From Peribacillus frigoritolerans (GTDB lineage: Bacteria > Bacillota > Bacilli > Bacillales > DSM-1321): 64,000 nucleotides of DNA. A program made the translations under genes and the position numbers. Each line of letters opens with the position of its first letter. The first letter of the stretch is position 1. Below, in pieces: positions 47,868 to 59,135 of the stretch. Where the stretch lies: contig JAUPFL010000001.1 in the NCBI GenBank assembly GCA_030562215.1, positions 1,786,501 to 1,850,500 on the forward strand, written 5' to 3'. The notes under the pieces were generated by a model. It saw nothing but the letters and a program-made list of their open reading frames with translations, made no database searches and was not told where the DNA came from.

Positions 47868-49487
47868 TTAAACCGATTTTTTTACTGGTGAAGGGAGCAA
47901 AGGTACATCCAAATGTTCATGTTTAGCTTTTTTCATTGCTTTGTCCTTCCGGACGTCACGCAAAAACAGTGAAAGAACGATACCGGCAATTGCAAAGCCA
48001 GTTGCCCAAAAGAATGCATCATTGATTCCCATCACATTTGCTTGACCCTGGATTTGGGAAGAAATCAGCGACATGGCAGTTTCCTGTGCCTGTTCACTTG
48101 TTTGATTCATCGAAGTCATGATGGATTGAACGATTGTTTGGAAATTCTGAACGAAACCGGGATCACTCGTACTCATTTCCGTTCCTAAAGCGGATCCATG
48201 GAAAGAAGCACGGGTTGTATAAATGGTCGTAACGAAGCTCGTACCAATGGCTCCAGTCACTTGTTTCAACGTATTGCTCATAGCCGTACCATGTGTATTC
48301 AAATGCTTAGGAAGCTGATTCATCCCAGCAGTCATGATCGGCATCATCAGTAAAGACATTCAAGTGCGCGGATTGCATAGATGATGACCAAAGTCGAATA
48401 GGTAGTTTCCGTAGTCAATTTAGCGAATTCGAAGGTTGTGACAGCAGTGATAGCTAAACCAAGAAGTGCTAATGGACGAGGGCCGATTTTGTCAAATAAT
48501 GCTCCTGAAATGGGTGACATCACCATCATCACAAGTGCTCCGGGTAACATCAATAGGCCGGATTGAACTGGTGTAAAGCCTCTTAAAGTCTGCAAATATA
48601 TAGGCAATAAGAATATCCCGGTAAACATGGCCACTGTGACGATTGCAGAAATGATATTGGATAATACGAACATGTCATACTTAAATACACGGAAGTCGAG
48701 CATAGGCGTTTCCGATTTTAACTGTTGAACCACAAATAGCGTCAAAAGGATCAGCCCAATGATGATCGTTCCCAGAACGATGGGATCCGTCCAGCTTTTT
48801 GGAACCTGCTTCACTGACACCGTATAGTAATGATGCAACGCCTATCAAGGATAGAGACGCACCCAACAAATCCAATTTGATTTTCTTTGGTTCAGCTACA
48901 TTACGCATACTTAAAAAGGCGAGCGTCATGACTATCATGCCTAATGGCACCATTGCGTAGAACATGACCCGCCAGCTATATTCCTGAATGACCCAACCTG
49001 ATAAAGTCGGGCCGATTGCAGGGGCAAACATAATGGCAAGTCCAAAGATTCCCATTCCTTTCCCGCGCATTTCCGGAGGGAAGATGAAAAGAATGATCGT
49101 CATGACCAATGGCTGCAGGATCCCGCCGCCAGCCGCTTGAATCAGCCGGCCTGTAAGGATGACGGGGAAATTTGGTGCGATGCCGCAGATGAATGTCCCG
49201 ACTGTGAAGAGAAACATGGCAGCAAGGAATAAAATCCGCGTGCCAAACCGTTCTATTAAAAAAGCGGACAGTGGGATCAAGGCTCCATTCACGAGCATGA
49301 ATCCTGTTGATAACCATTGAATCGTAGTCGCAGTTACATTGAATTCTGCCATCATCCTAGGCATGGCGACACTAAGCAGGGTTTGATTCAAAATGACCAT
49401 GAACAAACCTAGCATTAAGATAATTAACATGGGGGCAAACTGTTTCATTCCCTTGTTTTCATTTACTGTGATGGTTTGAGAAGCCAT
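47868..49487 (-). CDS. EmrB/QacA-type 14-TM drug exporter (frameshifted)
   Basis: About 539 residues after frame repair near 48358 (one G) and 48797 (A run). DHA2 MFS landmarks: LNQTLLSVAMPRMMAEFNVTATTIQWLSTGFML, LIERFGTR, GRLIQAAGGGILQPL (motif of QacA/EmrB), GLAIMFAPAIGPTLSGWVIQEYSWRVMF (motif C). It pairs with the upstream HlyD/EmrA protein gene, 40 bp away. Proton-driven multidrug export; LmrB-like. Confidence 0.9.
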
Positions 49488-49527
49488 TTACAGAAAAGCC
49501 TCCTTTCTGTATAACTGTATAGCTGGT

Positions 49528-50181
49528 TTATTTAGTCGAAATTTTCACTTCTGCGTTCATTCCAGGCAGAACTTTATCGGATGGTGCTTTGATGGAAATT
49601 TTCACTGGTACCTTTTGGGTGACTTTCGTATAGTTTCCGCTGCTGTTTTGATTGCCCATCACTGAAAAGACAGACGTTGTAGCATAACCTATCTGTTCCA
49701 ATGTACCTTCGAAGACAGTATCGGGATCTCCATCGATGATAATATCGACGCTGTCGCCTTTTTCAATATCCTTTAATTTATTTTCTTCAATATTAGCCGT
49801 TATGGACAGATCATCCATATTGATGGTCTGAGCTAGCGTTTGACCCGCTTGAACAAGCTGTTCATCATGAACTTGTGTTTTAACGATAGTACCTTGTGCT
49901 GCGGTTTTTACCGCTTCTTTTCCGTCTAAGGTGGTTACATTGGCAACTTTGTCATTCTTACTTACACTGTCTCCTTCGTGTAAGTCCCAATCTGCAAGTT
50001 TACCGGCAGCAGGGGCAACGATGGTATATAGCTCTCCCGACACTTTCGCTTCATCCGTTTTAATGAAATTCGTGCTTTCATAATAGTAATAAGCCCCACC
50101 GGCTAATACCGCTATTATAATAACCAAACCAATGACATTGATTAAAACTAAACGTCCTCTATTCACTTGTTTCGCCTCCAA
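49528..50181 (-). CDS. HlyD/EmrA-family membrane fusion protein
   Basis: 217 residues, intact; ATG 50181. One N-terminal TM (LVLINVIGLVIIIAVLAGGAYYYY), then DEAKVSGELYTIVAPAAGKLADWDLHEGDSVSKND (lipoyl/barrel-sandwich half), AAQGTIVKTQVHDEQLVQAGQTLAQTI (second half), and KVPVKISIKAPSDKVLPGMNAEVKI. It has no long coiled coil, as usual for Gram-positive versions. Partner of the EmrB-type pump. Confidence 0.9.
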   Translation of the reverse strand: MEAKQVNRGRLVLINVIGLVIIIAVLAGGAYYYYESTNFIKTDEAKVSGELYTIVAPAAGKLADWDLHEGDSVSKNDKVANVTTLDGKEAVKTAAQGTIVKTQVHDEQLVQAGQTLAQTINMDDLSITANIEENKLKDIEKGDSVDIIIDGDPDTVFEGTLEQIGYATTSVFSVMGNQNSSGNYTKVTQKVPVKISIKAPSDKVLPGMNAEVKISTK

Positions 50182-50259
50182 AAAATATTGATGATATATT
50201 CCTTTTTTTGTTTAACGGTCATTTGCTAGAAATGACACCGCCTCCTATTCTAATGTTTA

Positions 50260-50303
50260 TTTATTAATTTTAATAAATATTAATTTTTATAAGTATTAAT
50301 ATT
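50260..50303. promoter_or_regulatory. Two palindromes in the marR/emrA divergent region
   Basis: TTTATTAA-TT-TTAATAAA (50260-50277) is a perfect palindrome. It overlaps AATATTAAT...ATTAATATT (50276-50284 and 50295-50303). Both lie between divergent genes for a MarR regulator and an efflux pump, the normal place for MarR operators. Confidence 0.55.
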
Positions 50304-50491
50304 ATTAAGTAAAGAGTTTACCAGTTTAATTATTTTTTGTCATGTAATTTATTCGGAATAATGGTGGGAAATAAATACAGTGAAATAGTAAAAATTTGAA
50401 TTTTTTTAGTTTTAAGGATATATGGAAAGTAAAGTTGACATTGGAATGTCATTTAATTAAATTTAAGAGGTAGGATTGTCCTATATAAGGA

Positions 50492-50948
50492 GTGAGAAGG
50501 CTGGAATTTAAATGGGAAGTAACTAATAGTATAGAAATGCAGATTTTTCGGATCAGGAAGAAGCTTAGGGCCATCGTAGCAAAAAATCTTCAGCCTTATG
50601 GATTAACATCGCCTCAGTTTTTCATTTTATTGATATTGAAAAAGAGGGGTCGATTAAATCGACCCAGCTGGCTGACTTCTTAACCGTAAAGCCAAGTGCG
50701 ATTACCGTATTTGTAGATAAGTTGGTCGAAATGGATTATGTGAAACGGCAGCCCTCTGATAAGGATCGCAGGGTCATCAACCTGGAATTGAAAGAGGCTG
50801 GGAAGCGATTTTGGGGAGAGTCCTTGCTGAACATAACGAATTGATGGGCAAGAACTTCAATTCATTCTCGGAAGATGAGCTGCAGGATCTTTTAAAGAAA
50901 TTGGATACGATTGAAAAGGCTGCTGATAAGAACCTTTTGGATGATTGA
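50492..50948 (+). CDS. MarR-family regulator (frameshifted)
   Basis: 152 residues with bases restored in A runs near 50640 and 50800. QIFRIRKKLRAIVAKNLQPYGLTSPQFFILLIL, STQLADFLTVKPSAITVFVDKLVEMDYV (recognition helix), RQPSDKDRRVINLELKEAG (wing), C-terminal dimer helices LGRVLAEHNELMGKNFNSF. GTG start 50492 is uncertain (SD AAGGAG close by). Divergent from, and probably repressor of, the emrAB-wrbA-like operon. Confidence 0.85.
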
Positions 50949-50973
50949 ATGAGTGCATGCTCTAAATAGAGAC

Positions 50974-51006
50974 GAAAAAGACGGTTCCCGGGAACCGTCT
51001 TTTTTT
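50974..51006. terminator. Bidirectional terminator marR/ygaE
   Basis: AAAAAGACGGTTCCC-GGGAACCGTCTTTTTTT, a near-loopless perfect stem. Confidence 0.9.
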
Positions 51007-52094
51007 AATCTTCTTCATATTGGACAGATATTTCGTTGTCTTCCTTATGGAAGGACTGGAAGCTGACGATCAGCTTTTCAAGGTGTTCCAATTGTTCGTC
51101 ATATTCTATGACTGCAGAAATCAATGGTACAAGTCGGGCAGAGAGGTGGCCCAGGTTATCATGCATTTCGTCCACTTGATTTTGCTGTTCGAAAAAGTGG
51201 GCGAGCAGCTCTTTACGACTTAAACAATCCTGGTCCCAATCTTCAATCTCTTCGATTGACTTGATTTTTCGATATGCAGTAATATCAACTGTTCATGCTT
51301 GCGAATCAAGGAATCAAGCTGCTGTAAGATGCTCCGTTGGAAACCTTCAGGCATTTGATATACTTCATTCTCGAATTTATGGACTCTTTTCAAGGTTTCA
51401 AACGCTTTTTTGTCGTTATGGTCATTTGCCGATAAACGACAAGCTTTCTTGCTTTAGCTACACTGTTCTTTTTGAAATATTCCCGTTCCTCTTTGTACAT
51501 GGAATAGATATGTTCCAGATCGAGTAACTCTGCCTTCAGTCGGCTGATGTCTTTTTTCAATAAAGTGTGTTCTGTAGCATGTCTTGTGCTGATTCTGATC
51601 CATTTCAAGATGTCTTCCGTTACATCTGTAATGCGTGTATAAAGCTTTGCTTCGTACTTTGGAGGAATGAAAACAAGATTCACGATAAACGAAGAAACGA
51701 TTCCAAGCAAAACGGATGAAAGACGAATAAAGGCAAAATTAAGGAAGTCCCCGTCCTGGCTTTCCATGATGGCAATGACCGTCACGATGGAAAGGACAAT
51801 CGTTTTATCCATTTTTAGTTTTAAATTGATGGTTATGACAACCATTACGGCAAGACCGATCATAAAAATATCATTTCCGAACAACAAAACGAAGGAGACA
51901 GCAACCAATGCGCCAATGATATTTCCTTGAATTTGCTCCAATACCGTTTGATATGAACGGTAAATGGTCGGCTGTATTGCAAAAATTGCAGCAATCCCAG
52001 AAAGGACAGGAGCAGGAAGGTTAAGCAGTTCCGATAGATAAAGCGCTAAAACAATTGCTATTCCTGTTTTGAGAATGCGGGCACCAAACTTCAT
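51005..52094 (-). CDS. ygaE: YgaE, aromatic acid exporter-family membrane protein (frameshifted)
   Basis: 363 residues after restoring one A near 51404 and near 51275. The N-terminal half has five to six TM segments (ILKTGIAIVLALYLSELL, IAAIFAIQPTIYRSYQTVLEQIQGNIIGALVAV is the DUF939/ArAE signature, then ITINLKLKMDKTIVLSIVTVIAI). The C-terminal half is a cytosolic coiled-coil domain ending HKEDNEISVQYEED. Family includes putative aromatic-acid exporters. B. subtilis has ygaE between ygaD and gsaB; here accessory genes have been inserted between ygaD and ygaE. Confidence 0.85.
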
Positions 52095-52423
52095 ATATGG
52101 GTTAATCCTTTCTTTGTGTTGTAATGGATCTGGTAAGAAAAGGCTCTATTAATATATAGGCTTTTGCTTAAAGTTGTATTCTAACTTATTTGTTAGTACT
52201 TTACACTAAAATAAGATGATGTAAACAAAAAGTAATATACAGGATTTTCCTAAGAGTTACAATAGTTAAAATCAAGTTTAATATATAAAGAAAGGATAGG
52301 CAATTTCTTGATTGCTTTCAGCATTGTTTTTCAATCGTTTGAAGACTATCCCAGAGGAATATGACTGGAAAAGGCTGATGCTCGAATTGAAGAGCATCAG
52401 CCTTTTTTTATATATTTTCGGCA
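52095..52423. other. 329-bp intergenic region
   Basis: It contains CTTTACA and TGTAAAC half-sites at 52199-52223 in inverted orientation and the terminator at 52369-52409. No coding sense was seen. It is the upstream region of ygaE and the downstream region of the glutamate synthase gene. Confidence 0.45.
52369..52409. terminator. Terminator downstream of the glutamate synthase gene
   Basis: AAAAGGCTGATGCTC...GAGCATCAGCC with seven T on one side and A-rich sequence on the other. Confidence 0.85.
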
Positions 52424-55400
52424 TCACTCCGTGGATACAGCAGGATCCGCCTGTTCTTTAACTGGAACGACCTGAAGGAAGTGCTCTCCAGGATTTTGAA
52501 GCAGTGTCTCTAAAGAGGCCGCCTCCTCGGTTTGGCCATGATCTTTCAGGAGGGCCGTGTATTTGCCAAGAAGTTCGGCCACATCCTGCAGGCCTTTTGC
52601 AGATAGGGGCTCAATGGAAATCTTTGCCCCTTTAGCAACCCGTTTCTTAATGACCTCTTTGGTTAATCCAGATTCAGGCTGCTGCCGTAAATAAACGACA
52701 CCGCCTGTCATCCCTGCGCAAATCCATGGACCGGGATCACCCAGAACTAAACCTCTTCCATTTGTCATGTATTCAAAAGCGAATCCCTTAATATTGGAAG
52801 TAACCGCAATATTACCGTTTTCCTTTTTAGGAAGCGGTTGTTTCAATAATCCGCCAATGATCATATCCGCTCCGGAAAGGCGGATTCCCGCCCTGGCATC
52901 GGCATCACCCTGGGCAATGAGGAGCCCATGCTGTGCACCGTAACCAAAGCCCTTGCCGACAGAGCCGTTGTAGAACTTCCCATCTTTTCCTGGAGATTTA
53001 AAGATGGCAATATTACCGCCAATCGATGTTTTGCCGATACCATCCTGGGCACCGCCATTCACGCTGATTGAAATTCCCTCCGTATTGTACGCCCCAAGTC
53101 CATTACCCGGAATGGAACCATCCTGGTAGGATAGGTGAACAGGAGGAAGTTTTTGTATGATCCATCCAATCTGCCCCTAACTCGGTGACAGGACACCCTG
53201 CTGCCGAGTACACGCTGCTCGGAAGTGATCGAGCTATAGCTACGGGATTGCTGCAGGTCATCTACATGCGAATCAAGATATTCAGCGCCAACGGCTACCT
53301 GCATGGAGCCTTCATTCAAATATGCCGCCGTTTCCTTATGCGAGAACGGTGTTATATCCAGGTTTTTTAATAAATAGGTTAAATCCAATGATTGCTGACC
53401 TTTAACTTGCTGCAGCAAATCAGAACGTCCGACGATATCCTGAAGATTCTTCACTCCAAGTGATCCGGTCAAAGATTTGAGTTCTTTTGCAAATGCACTG
53501 AACATATTCGTTAACCCTTGAACGGCTAAATCAAATTTTCGTGGAACAAAACGGCGCAGCCCATGTTCTTTCGCCTGGGCTTCCGATTCAATTTGGGTGG
53601 CGATGCCCACATGGCAAGTATCAAGGTGACATCCACGGCACGTTGTACAGCCGACGGCAATCATAGAAAGGGTCCCAAAGCCTACCCGGTTTGCACCAAG
53701 CAGCATTACCTTCAATACATCCATCGAGCTTTTTAACCCACCGTCAGCCCAAATTTCAACGTTCTGTCGGATACCTGACTCAAGCAATGCATTATGGGCC
53801 GCTTTCACACCTATCTCAACTGGTAGACCGACATGAGCGAGTGCATGGATCCTGGCAGCACCCGTTCCGCCATCAAAACCGGAAAGCGTTATGATATCGG
53901 CCCCCGCTTTTGCGACGCCGACAGCAATCGTACCAATGTTTGGAACGACTGGTACTTTGACGGCAACTTTTGCCTTGTCGTTTGCCGTTTTTAGCTCATG
54001 GATCATTTGGGCCAAATCTTCAATTGAGTATATATCATGGTTATTGGAAGGGGAGATCAGATCGGAACCGATTGTTGCATTTCGGGCTTCTGCGATTTTC
54101 GCTGTGACCTTGGAACCGGGAAGGTGACCGCCTTCACCGGGTTTTGCCCCTTGCCCAATTTTAATTTCCAATAGATTTGAAGAGTTCAGGAGTTCTGCAT
54201 TGACACCGAAACGTCCGGAAGCGATTTGCTGTCCGCGGGATTTCGGGTACTTGCCCAGCATATCCTTTATTTCCCCGCCTTCACCATTCATGCTGATCAT
54301 GCCTAACCTCTCGGCAGCTTCTGCATAGGCCCGGAAAGCAATCTCATTTTGTGATCCAAAGGACATGGAGGCTATGACGAATGGCAATTCCTGTTCACCG
54401 ACCGAAAGACTGACTTCTTCAGAAGGGATGGAAGCATCTGAAGTTTTTAATGATGTCAAGTGGCGGATCGTCGTCGGATTGGATTCTTCCTGTTCAGTTA
54501 TCTTTTCGCGATAAGCATCATAGTCCCCGGTTGAAGCAACTTCCCCAATGGATTTCCAAATTCTAGGGAATAGATGGAAGGTCTTGCCCATCCGTTCTTT
54601 TTCATTGCCGTAATCCTCTGCACGCTGGATGGCATCTGCCTTGATTTTATCAAAATTATAGTCCAGATCATTGGATCCGAAGAAATTAGCCACATTTAAA
54701 TATTTCGCGATTTCCTCATGTAAACCGATGCTTGAGAAAAGTCTTCCATAGCCGCGCAGCTCATGTATGCCAATGGTGGATATGACTTTCTCAAGCCCTT
54801 TCGTCAAGGAGTTATATAGATTGGTAACCCCCTTATGGTCATCTGAAGATAAGGAAAGGAACATATAATAGGGGCTGATTAAGTTGGCCCCAAGACCATA
54901 AGAAACGATGATATCATGCAGTGACCTTAGCGACGCTGAACGTAAAAGGATGGAACAATCACGACGCTTGCCTGTTCGGACCAACGCTTGGTCGACGGCT
55001 GAAGTGACGAGGTGTGGATCAAGCCAAAGGTTGCCGTTTTGATGGGCAAGGGCATCATCCAGAACGAGCAGCGTTTTTCCTTCATCCACAGCATTGACAC
55101 TTTCATCCGTAATCCTGGTCAGGGCATCCGTGATGTTTTCATCCTCTTTGAACGTGCTTGAAATGAAGTGTACCAGTTTTTGATCTTGATTAAATTTAAT
55201 GAACTGGTCGTAGCTTGGCTGCGATACGATAGATGAGCACTCATAACCCGTAGATCCTTCAATCAATAAGGGAGTCAGCAGCTCCGTTACCTTTCCTGCC
55301 TTATTCGCTTCGAAAAGGGAAGGGCGCTTTCCGATGATCGTTCTTGTTGAGAAGTGCTCGGTTTCCCGGTCCCGGTCGATCGCTGGGTTGGTTACAACGG

Positions 55401-56891
55401 CCACACTTTCCTTGATGAAATCAGCAATGTTGGTCCGTTGGGGATTAAGTGCTGCCAGCGGCGCATCATGACCAAGTGAACGAATTGGCTCAGCGCCTTT
55501 TTCGGCCATCTGTTCCACTAATTGGACATGCTCCCTTTCCCACCCAAAGGCTTTATACTGACCATTATGAATGGCTTGCGTGTTTGTCATGGAGACAACC
55601 TTTTCAAAAACTTGGGGCTGTAAGCGGACTCGGTCATTGGAAAGGACGAAACGATCATTGAAGAGTTCAAACACTTTATCCTGGTAATCCTTGTATGTGT
55701 ACAATTCAATACGGTCGCCGTTCCATTTCAAACCGATTTTTCCCCTGGACCCATCGGTTTCGGATCTCCGGTATATTCACTGGAAGGGATGATTCCTGGT
55801 TCGGAAGTGAACATATAGGATGACTCCGTTTCAATATTCCATAACGGGCGCAAGCCTAAAGAGTCGACAGAGAACACGGCTTCATCGCCGAAACGGGAGA
55901 TGATGCCTGCCGGACCTTGTGCAAAATGCCCCCATGCTTCCCTTAAATACGTATATAAATCTTGTAGGTGCTCGGGATATTCCTTGATTTCATTGATGAT
56001 TGGCGGGAACATAAGGTCGACAGCTTCAAATAAAGAGTAGCCATGACGGCAGATGAAAGTTTCGATCGTCTTGTTTAAATCTTGAGAGTCGCTTCCATCT
56101 TTAGCGATGGGAACTCCGATCATTTTCGCTTCATCACGCAATTTGGCGATGGTATTGATTTCGCCATTATGGCCAAGTACACTGAAAGGCTGGACCCGGA
56201 AGAAGCTTGATAGGGTATTAGTTGAAAAGCGATTATGTCCCAGTGTCATGGTGGAGGCAGCCAAAGGATCGGCAAGATCAAGATAATAGGCAGGGAGCGT
56301 ATTCCCCGCACCCATCACTTTGTATACCGCATGATGCTGGCTTAAAGAGGCAACATGGATGAAATCACTTTTTCGATGTCGGAAGTCAGCTCAAAAAGAA
56401 CATTTGAAAGCTCCTGGTTGTCATTGATGGTGGAGGAACAGGCAAATTGCCAGAACACTGGGTCTTCTTGAATGGCAATCGGTCCCAATGCCTCGGAACG
56501 GTAGGCTTTATCCGTTTCGAATATCAATGAGAGACCATGTTGGAGCAGTTTCTCCTTAACTTCGATCTTTAAGTCGTTAGCTTCTGTTTTTTGCTTAAAA
56601 ATAAGTGGCCGACTATGAAGGTATCTTGATCGACGATGCCTGAATCGACATTTACCGCTTCAAGCTTCTTTTTCCAAAGAGCCCGGGGAATATCGATATG
56701 GATGCCGGCGCCATCGCCCTCACCATTGATGAAGCCGCAGCGATGGTTCATTTTAACCAGGGCGTCGATACAGGCAAAGATGTTTTCGTTAGTAGGGATC
56801 TTCTTTTTTCGATGCAGGAAACGATTCCGCAGGCGTCATGTTCTACCTTGTGAAATTCTTTGAATGTAGCAGGTGTCCATTGTTGGGCCAT
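52424..56891 (-). CDS. gltB: Glutamate synthase large subunit-type protein (multiple frameshifts)
   Basis: About 1,490 residues, as for bacterial GltB/GltA, broken at six or more sites (near 56816, 56598, 56375, 55740, 53255, 53145). Class-II glutamine amidotransferase domain: HDACGIV (nucleophilic Cys), MNHRCGFINGEGDGAG, GHNRFSTNT, LGHNGEINT. The central and FMN synthase domains follow: PFVIASMSFGSQNEIAFRAYAEAA, GEGGHLPGSKVT, SPSNNHDIYSIEDLAQ, TLSGFDGGTGAARIHALAHVGLPVEIGV, and the 3Fe-4S motif C-x5-C-x4-C in GCTTCRGCHLDTCHVG. A C-terminal GXGXG beta-helix (SVNGGAQDGIGKTSIGGNIAI) ends it. No gltD small-subunit gene adjoins. Confidence 0.9.
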
Positions 56892-56902
56892 ATTTGTGGC
56901 TT

Positions 56903-56939
56903 GAATAAGGTTACCCTTATTCTCTGCCTTTCACCTCCT
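56903..56939 (-). promoter_or_regulatory. Leader hairpin between a strong SD and the gltB start
   Basis: On the minus strand a consensus SD (AGGAGGTGA, 56931-56939) lies ~40 nt before ATG 56891. Between them GAATAAGG-GTAA-CCTTATTC (56903-56922) folds into an 8-bp stem with a GNRA-type GUAA tetraloop. Either the true start differs or translation is controlled through this structure. Confidence 0.4.
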
Positions 56940-57157
56940 GTAGCATGTGTTTAATGGGGGAAATATTAGTAAACCCGAACAATAGTCCAAGTTTTGATAG
57001 ATTGAAAGAAAGTGTATAAATGTATATAAATGTATTCATATCATATCATTTAAATATTCAGAAATCAATTTTTTATACAATGGAATGGATGCTGTGATTA
57101 AAAGGGATTTTTGTGAGGAGTGGCTTAAAATGCTAATATTAAAGATTTATTACAGGG

Positions 57158-57196
57158 AAATAAGAAACCCTCAAGATTGATGTACATCCTGAGGGT
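57158..57196 (-). terminator. Terminator of gsaB
   Basis: On the minus strand ACCCTCA...TGAGGGT with an 8-bp extended stem, then TTTCTTATTT. Confidence 0.75.
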
Positions 57197-57231
57197 GTAT
57201 AAAAAATGCATAATTATGCTGACTCAATTTA

Positions 57232-58521
57232 TTATATTAGGTTTTTGAATGCATGTTCAACCGCTTTTAGAGTATAAGCGATATCATCATCCGTGTGAGC
57301 AATTGTCAAGAACCAGGCTTCGTATTTGGATGGTGCCAAATTGATTCCCTGATTGAGCATGAGTTTGAAGAACTTGGCGAACATTTCGCCATCCGTATTT
57401 TCCGCCTGCTCATAGTTTTCAATTTTTTCTGTCGTGAAATAAATCGTCAATGCCCCTTTAAGGCGGTTGATGGTGATCGGTACATTATATTGGCGAGCCG
57501 CTTTCAGGATACCTTCTTCAAGGGTTTTCCCCAGCCGGTCAAGCTCATCGTACAGCCCCTCTTCTTTAAGTACTTCCAAGCAAGCAATCCCGGAAAGCAT
57601 GGAAGCCGGATTTCCTGCCATCGTACCAGCTTGATAGGCTGGTCCCAGAGGTGCGACAGAATCCATGATCTCTTTTTTACCGCCATAGGCACCAATGGGA
57701 AGCCCGCCCCCGATGATTTTTCCAAGCGCGGTCAAATCGGGTTGAATTCCCAAGTAATCCTGTGCCCCTCCATACATGAAGCGGAACGCTGTGATGACCT
57801 CGTCGAAAATGACAAGTGATCCGGCTTCGTGAGACAATGAAATGACTTCTTCCAAGAAGCCAGGACTTGGTTCCACGATTCCAAAGTTGCCGACGATCGG
57901 TTCGACCAGCACGCCTGCAATTTCATTGCCCCATTTATCAAGTGCTTCTTTAAACGAATCGATATCATTGAAAGGTACCGTGATGACTTCTTGTGCAATG
58001 CTTTTTGGAACGCCGGCAGAGTCCGGTGTTCCTAGAGTGGACGGGCCGGAACCCGCAGCGACGAGAACAAGGTCGGAGTGTCCATGGTAACAGCCTGCAA
58101 ACTTGATGATCTTATCGCGCCCTGTGTATGCACGGGCAACACGGATGGTGGACATGACTGATTCAGTGCCTGAATTGGTGAAGCGGACTTTATCCATGGA
58201 TGGTATGGCTTCTTTCAACATTTTGGCAAATTTGACTTCATGTTTTGTCGGAGTGCCGTATAATACGCCGGTTTCTGCTGCTTTAACGATAGCCTCCGTA
58301 ATATGTGGATGCGCATGCCCTGTGATGATCGGGCCATATGCAGCTAAATAGTCGATATATTTATTGCCATCAACATCCCAGAAATAAGCCCCTTTGGCAT
58401 GATCCATCGCAACGGGCGAACCGCCGCCTACAGCTTTGTAAGAACGGGATGGGCTGTTAACCCCGCCAACGATATGTTCCAATGCCTCTTTATGTAAAAG
58501 CTCCGAATTACTAAAATCCAA
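57232..58521 (-). CDS. gsaB: Glutamate-1-semialdehyde 2,1-aminomutase
   Basis: 429 residues, intact; ATG 58521 with SD AGGAGG. PLP fold-type [94 protein letters not shown], catalytic Lys in [35 protein letters not shown]. Converts glutamate-1-semialdehyde to 5-aminolevulinate for haem. At the conserved gsaB locus near ygaE and bcp, hence gsaB rather than hemL. Confidence 0.95.
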   Translation of the reverse strand: MDFSNSELLHKEALEHIVGGVNSPSRSYKAVGGGSPVAMDHAKGAYFWDVDGNKYIDYLAAYGPIITGHAHPHITEAIVKAAETGVLYGTPTKHEVKFAKMLKEAIPSMDKVRFTNSGTESVMSTIRVARAYTGRDKIIKFAGCYHGHSDLVLVAAGSGPSTLGTPDSAGVPKSIAQEVITVPFNDIDSFKEALDKWGNEIAGVLVEPIVGNFGIVEPSPGFLEEVISLSHEAGSLVIFDEVITAFRFMYGGAQDYLGIQPDLTALGKIIGGGLPIGAYGGKKEIMDSVAPLGPAYQAGTMAGNPASMLSGIACLEVLKEEGLYDELDRLGKTLEEGILKAARQYNVPITINRLKGALTIYFTTEKIENYEQAENTDGEMFAKFFKLMLNQGINLAPSKYEAWFLTIAHTDDDIAYTLKAVEHAFKNLI

Positions 58522-58664
58522 TCTTAAAACCTCCTATAAATATAAACATATTTCCCCTTAATCATAGCACTTTTCCGTCCGTAAATCTGGGGTGGAAGGC
58601 TAGGAAATGTGATTCTTCCCCTGGCGGATACGCTGTACCCAAGAAGAATCAGGATTCCGGGCCA

Positions 58665-58985
58665 TCATTTTATTTCGGAAATGTGGTTGGAGCCCAAAAC
58701 TCCGGATATGAAAGTAAGAATGGCCAAGATGGTGGCAGGGTTTTCGATGTCAAAGGATTGGCGGTTCATTTCACCCTGGGCTTGGTAATAGATTAGATGA
58801 CCGGTTCCTTTTTCTTCATTAATGCGAATGTGGAAACTTAAGGGGGTGCTTTCGATCGACCCGCTGGAATCCCTTTGGATGACCTGGCATAATAATTCCC
58901 CGTATTCATCTTCATAAAGAAAGTCATATCGGAGGCCGATAACGACCTTTTCGATTTGGGATAGTAATAATTTTTTGATATCCAA
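58665..58985 (-). CDS. Hypothetical protein
   Basis: 106 residues, ATG 58985 with SD AAAGGAGGCGAG. Beta-rich sequence without signal or TM: LRYDFLYEDEYGELLCQVIQ, STPLSFHIRINEEKGTGHLIYY, then the mildly hydrophobic end NPATILAILTFISGVLG. Short Bacillaceae-type protein that I cannot place in a family. It lies between gsaB (same strand) and the divergent ABC-2 exporter operon. Confidence 0.65.
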   Translation of the reverse strand: MDIKKLLLSQIEKVVIGLRYDFLYEDEYGELLCQVIQRDSSGSIESTPLSFHIRINEEKGTGHLIYYQAQGEMNRQSFDIENPATILAILTFISGVLGSNHISEIK

Positions 58986-59135
58986 AGTATTCTCGCCTCC
59001 TTTATCTATGTATCTGGTACAACGTTCATTTCACCCTGAAAATGGTATATGGCATCCAAGCATTTTTATTGTCTAAAAAGGTTAGGTTGGATAAACTAAT
59101 TCATTAGGACAAGAGATTACGGAGGATGTAACAGG

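Larger units (their letters stand above)
56892..57231. other. 340-bp region between gsaB and gltB
   Basis: Holds the gltB leader (hairpin and SD above), AT-rich sequence likely containing its promoter, and the gsaB terminator at 57158-57196. No gene seen. Confidence 0.5.
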
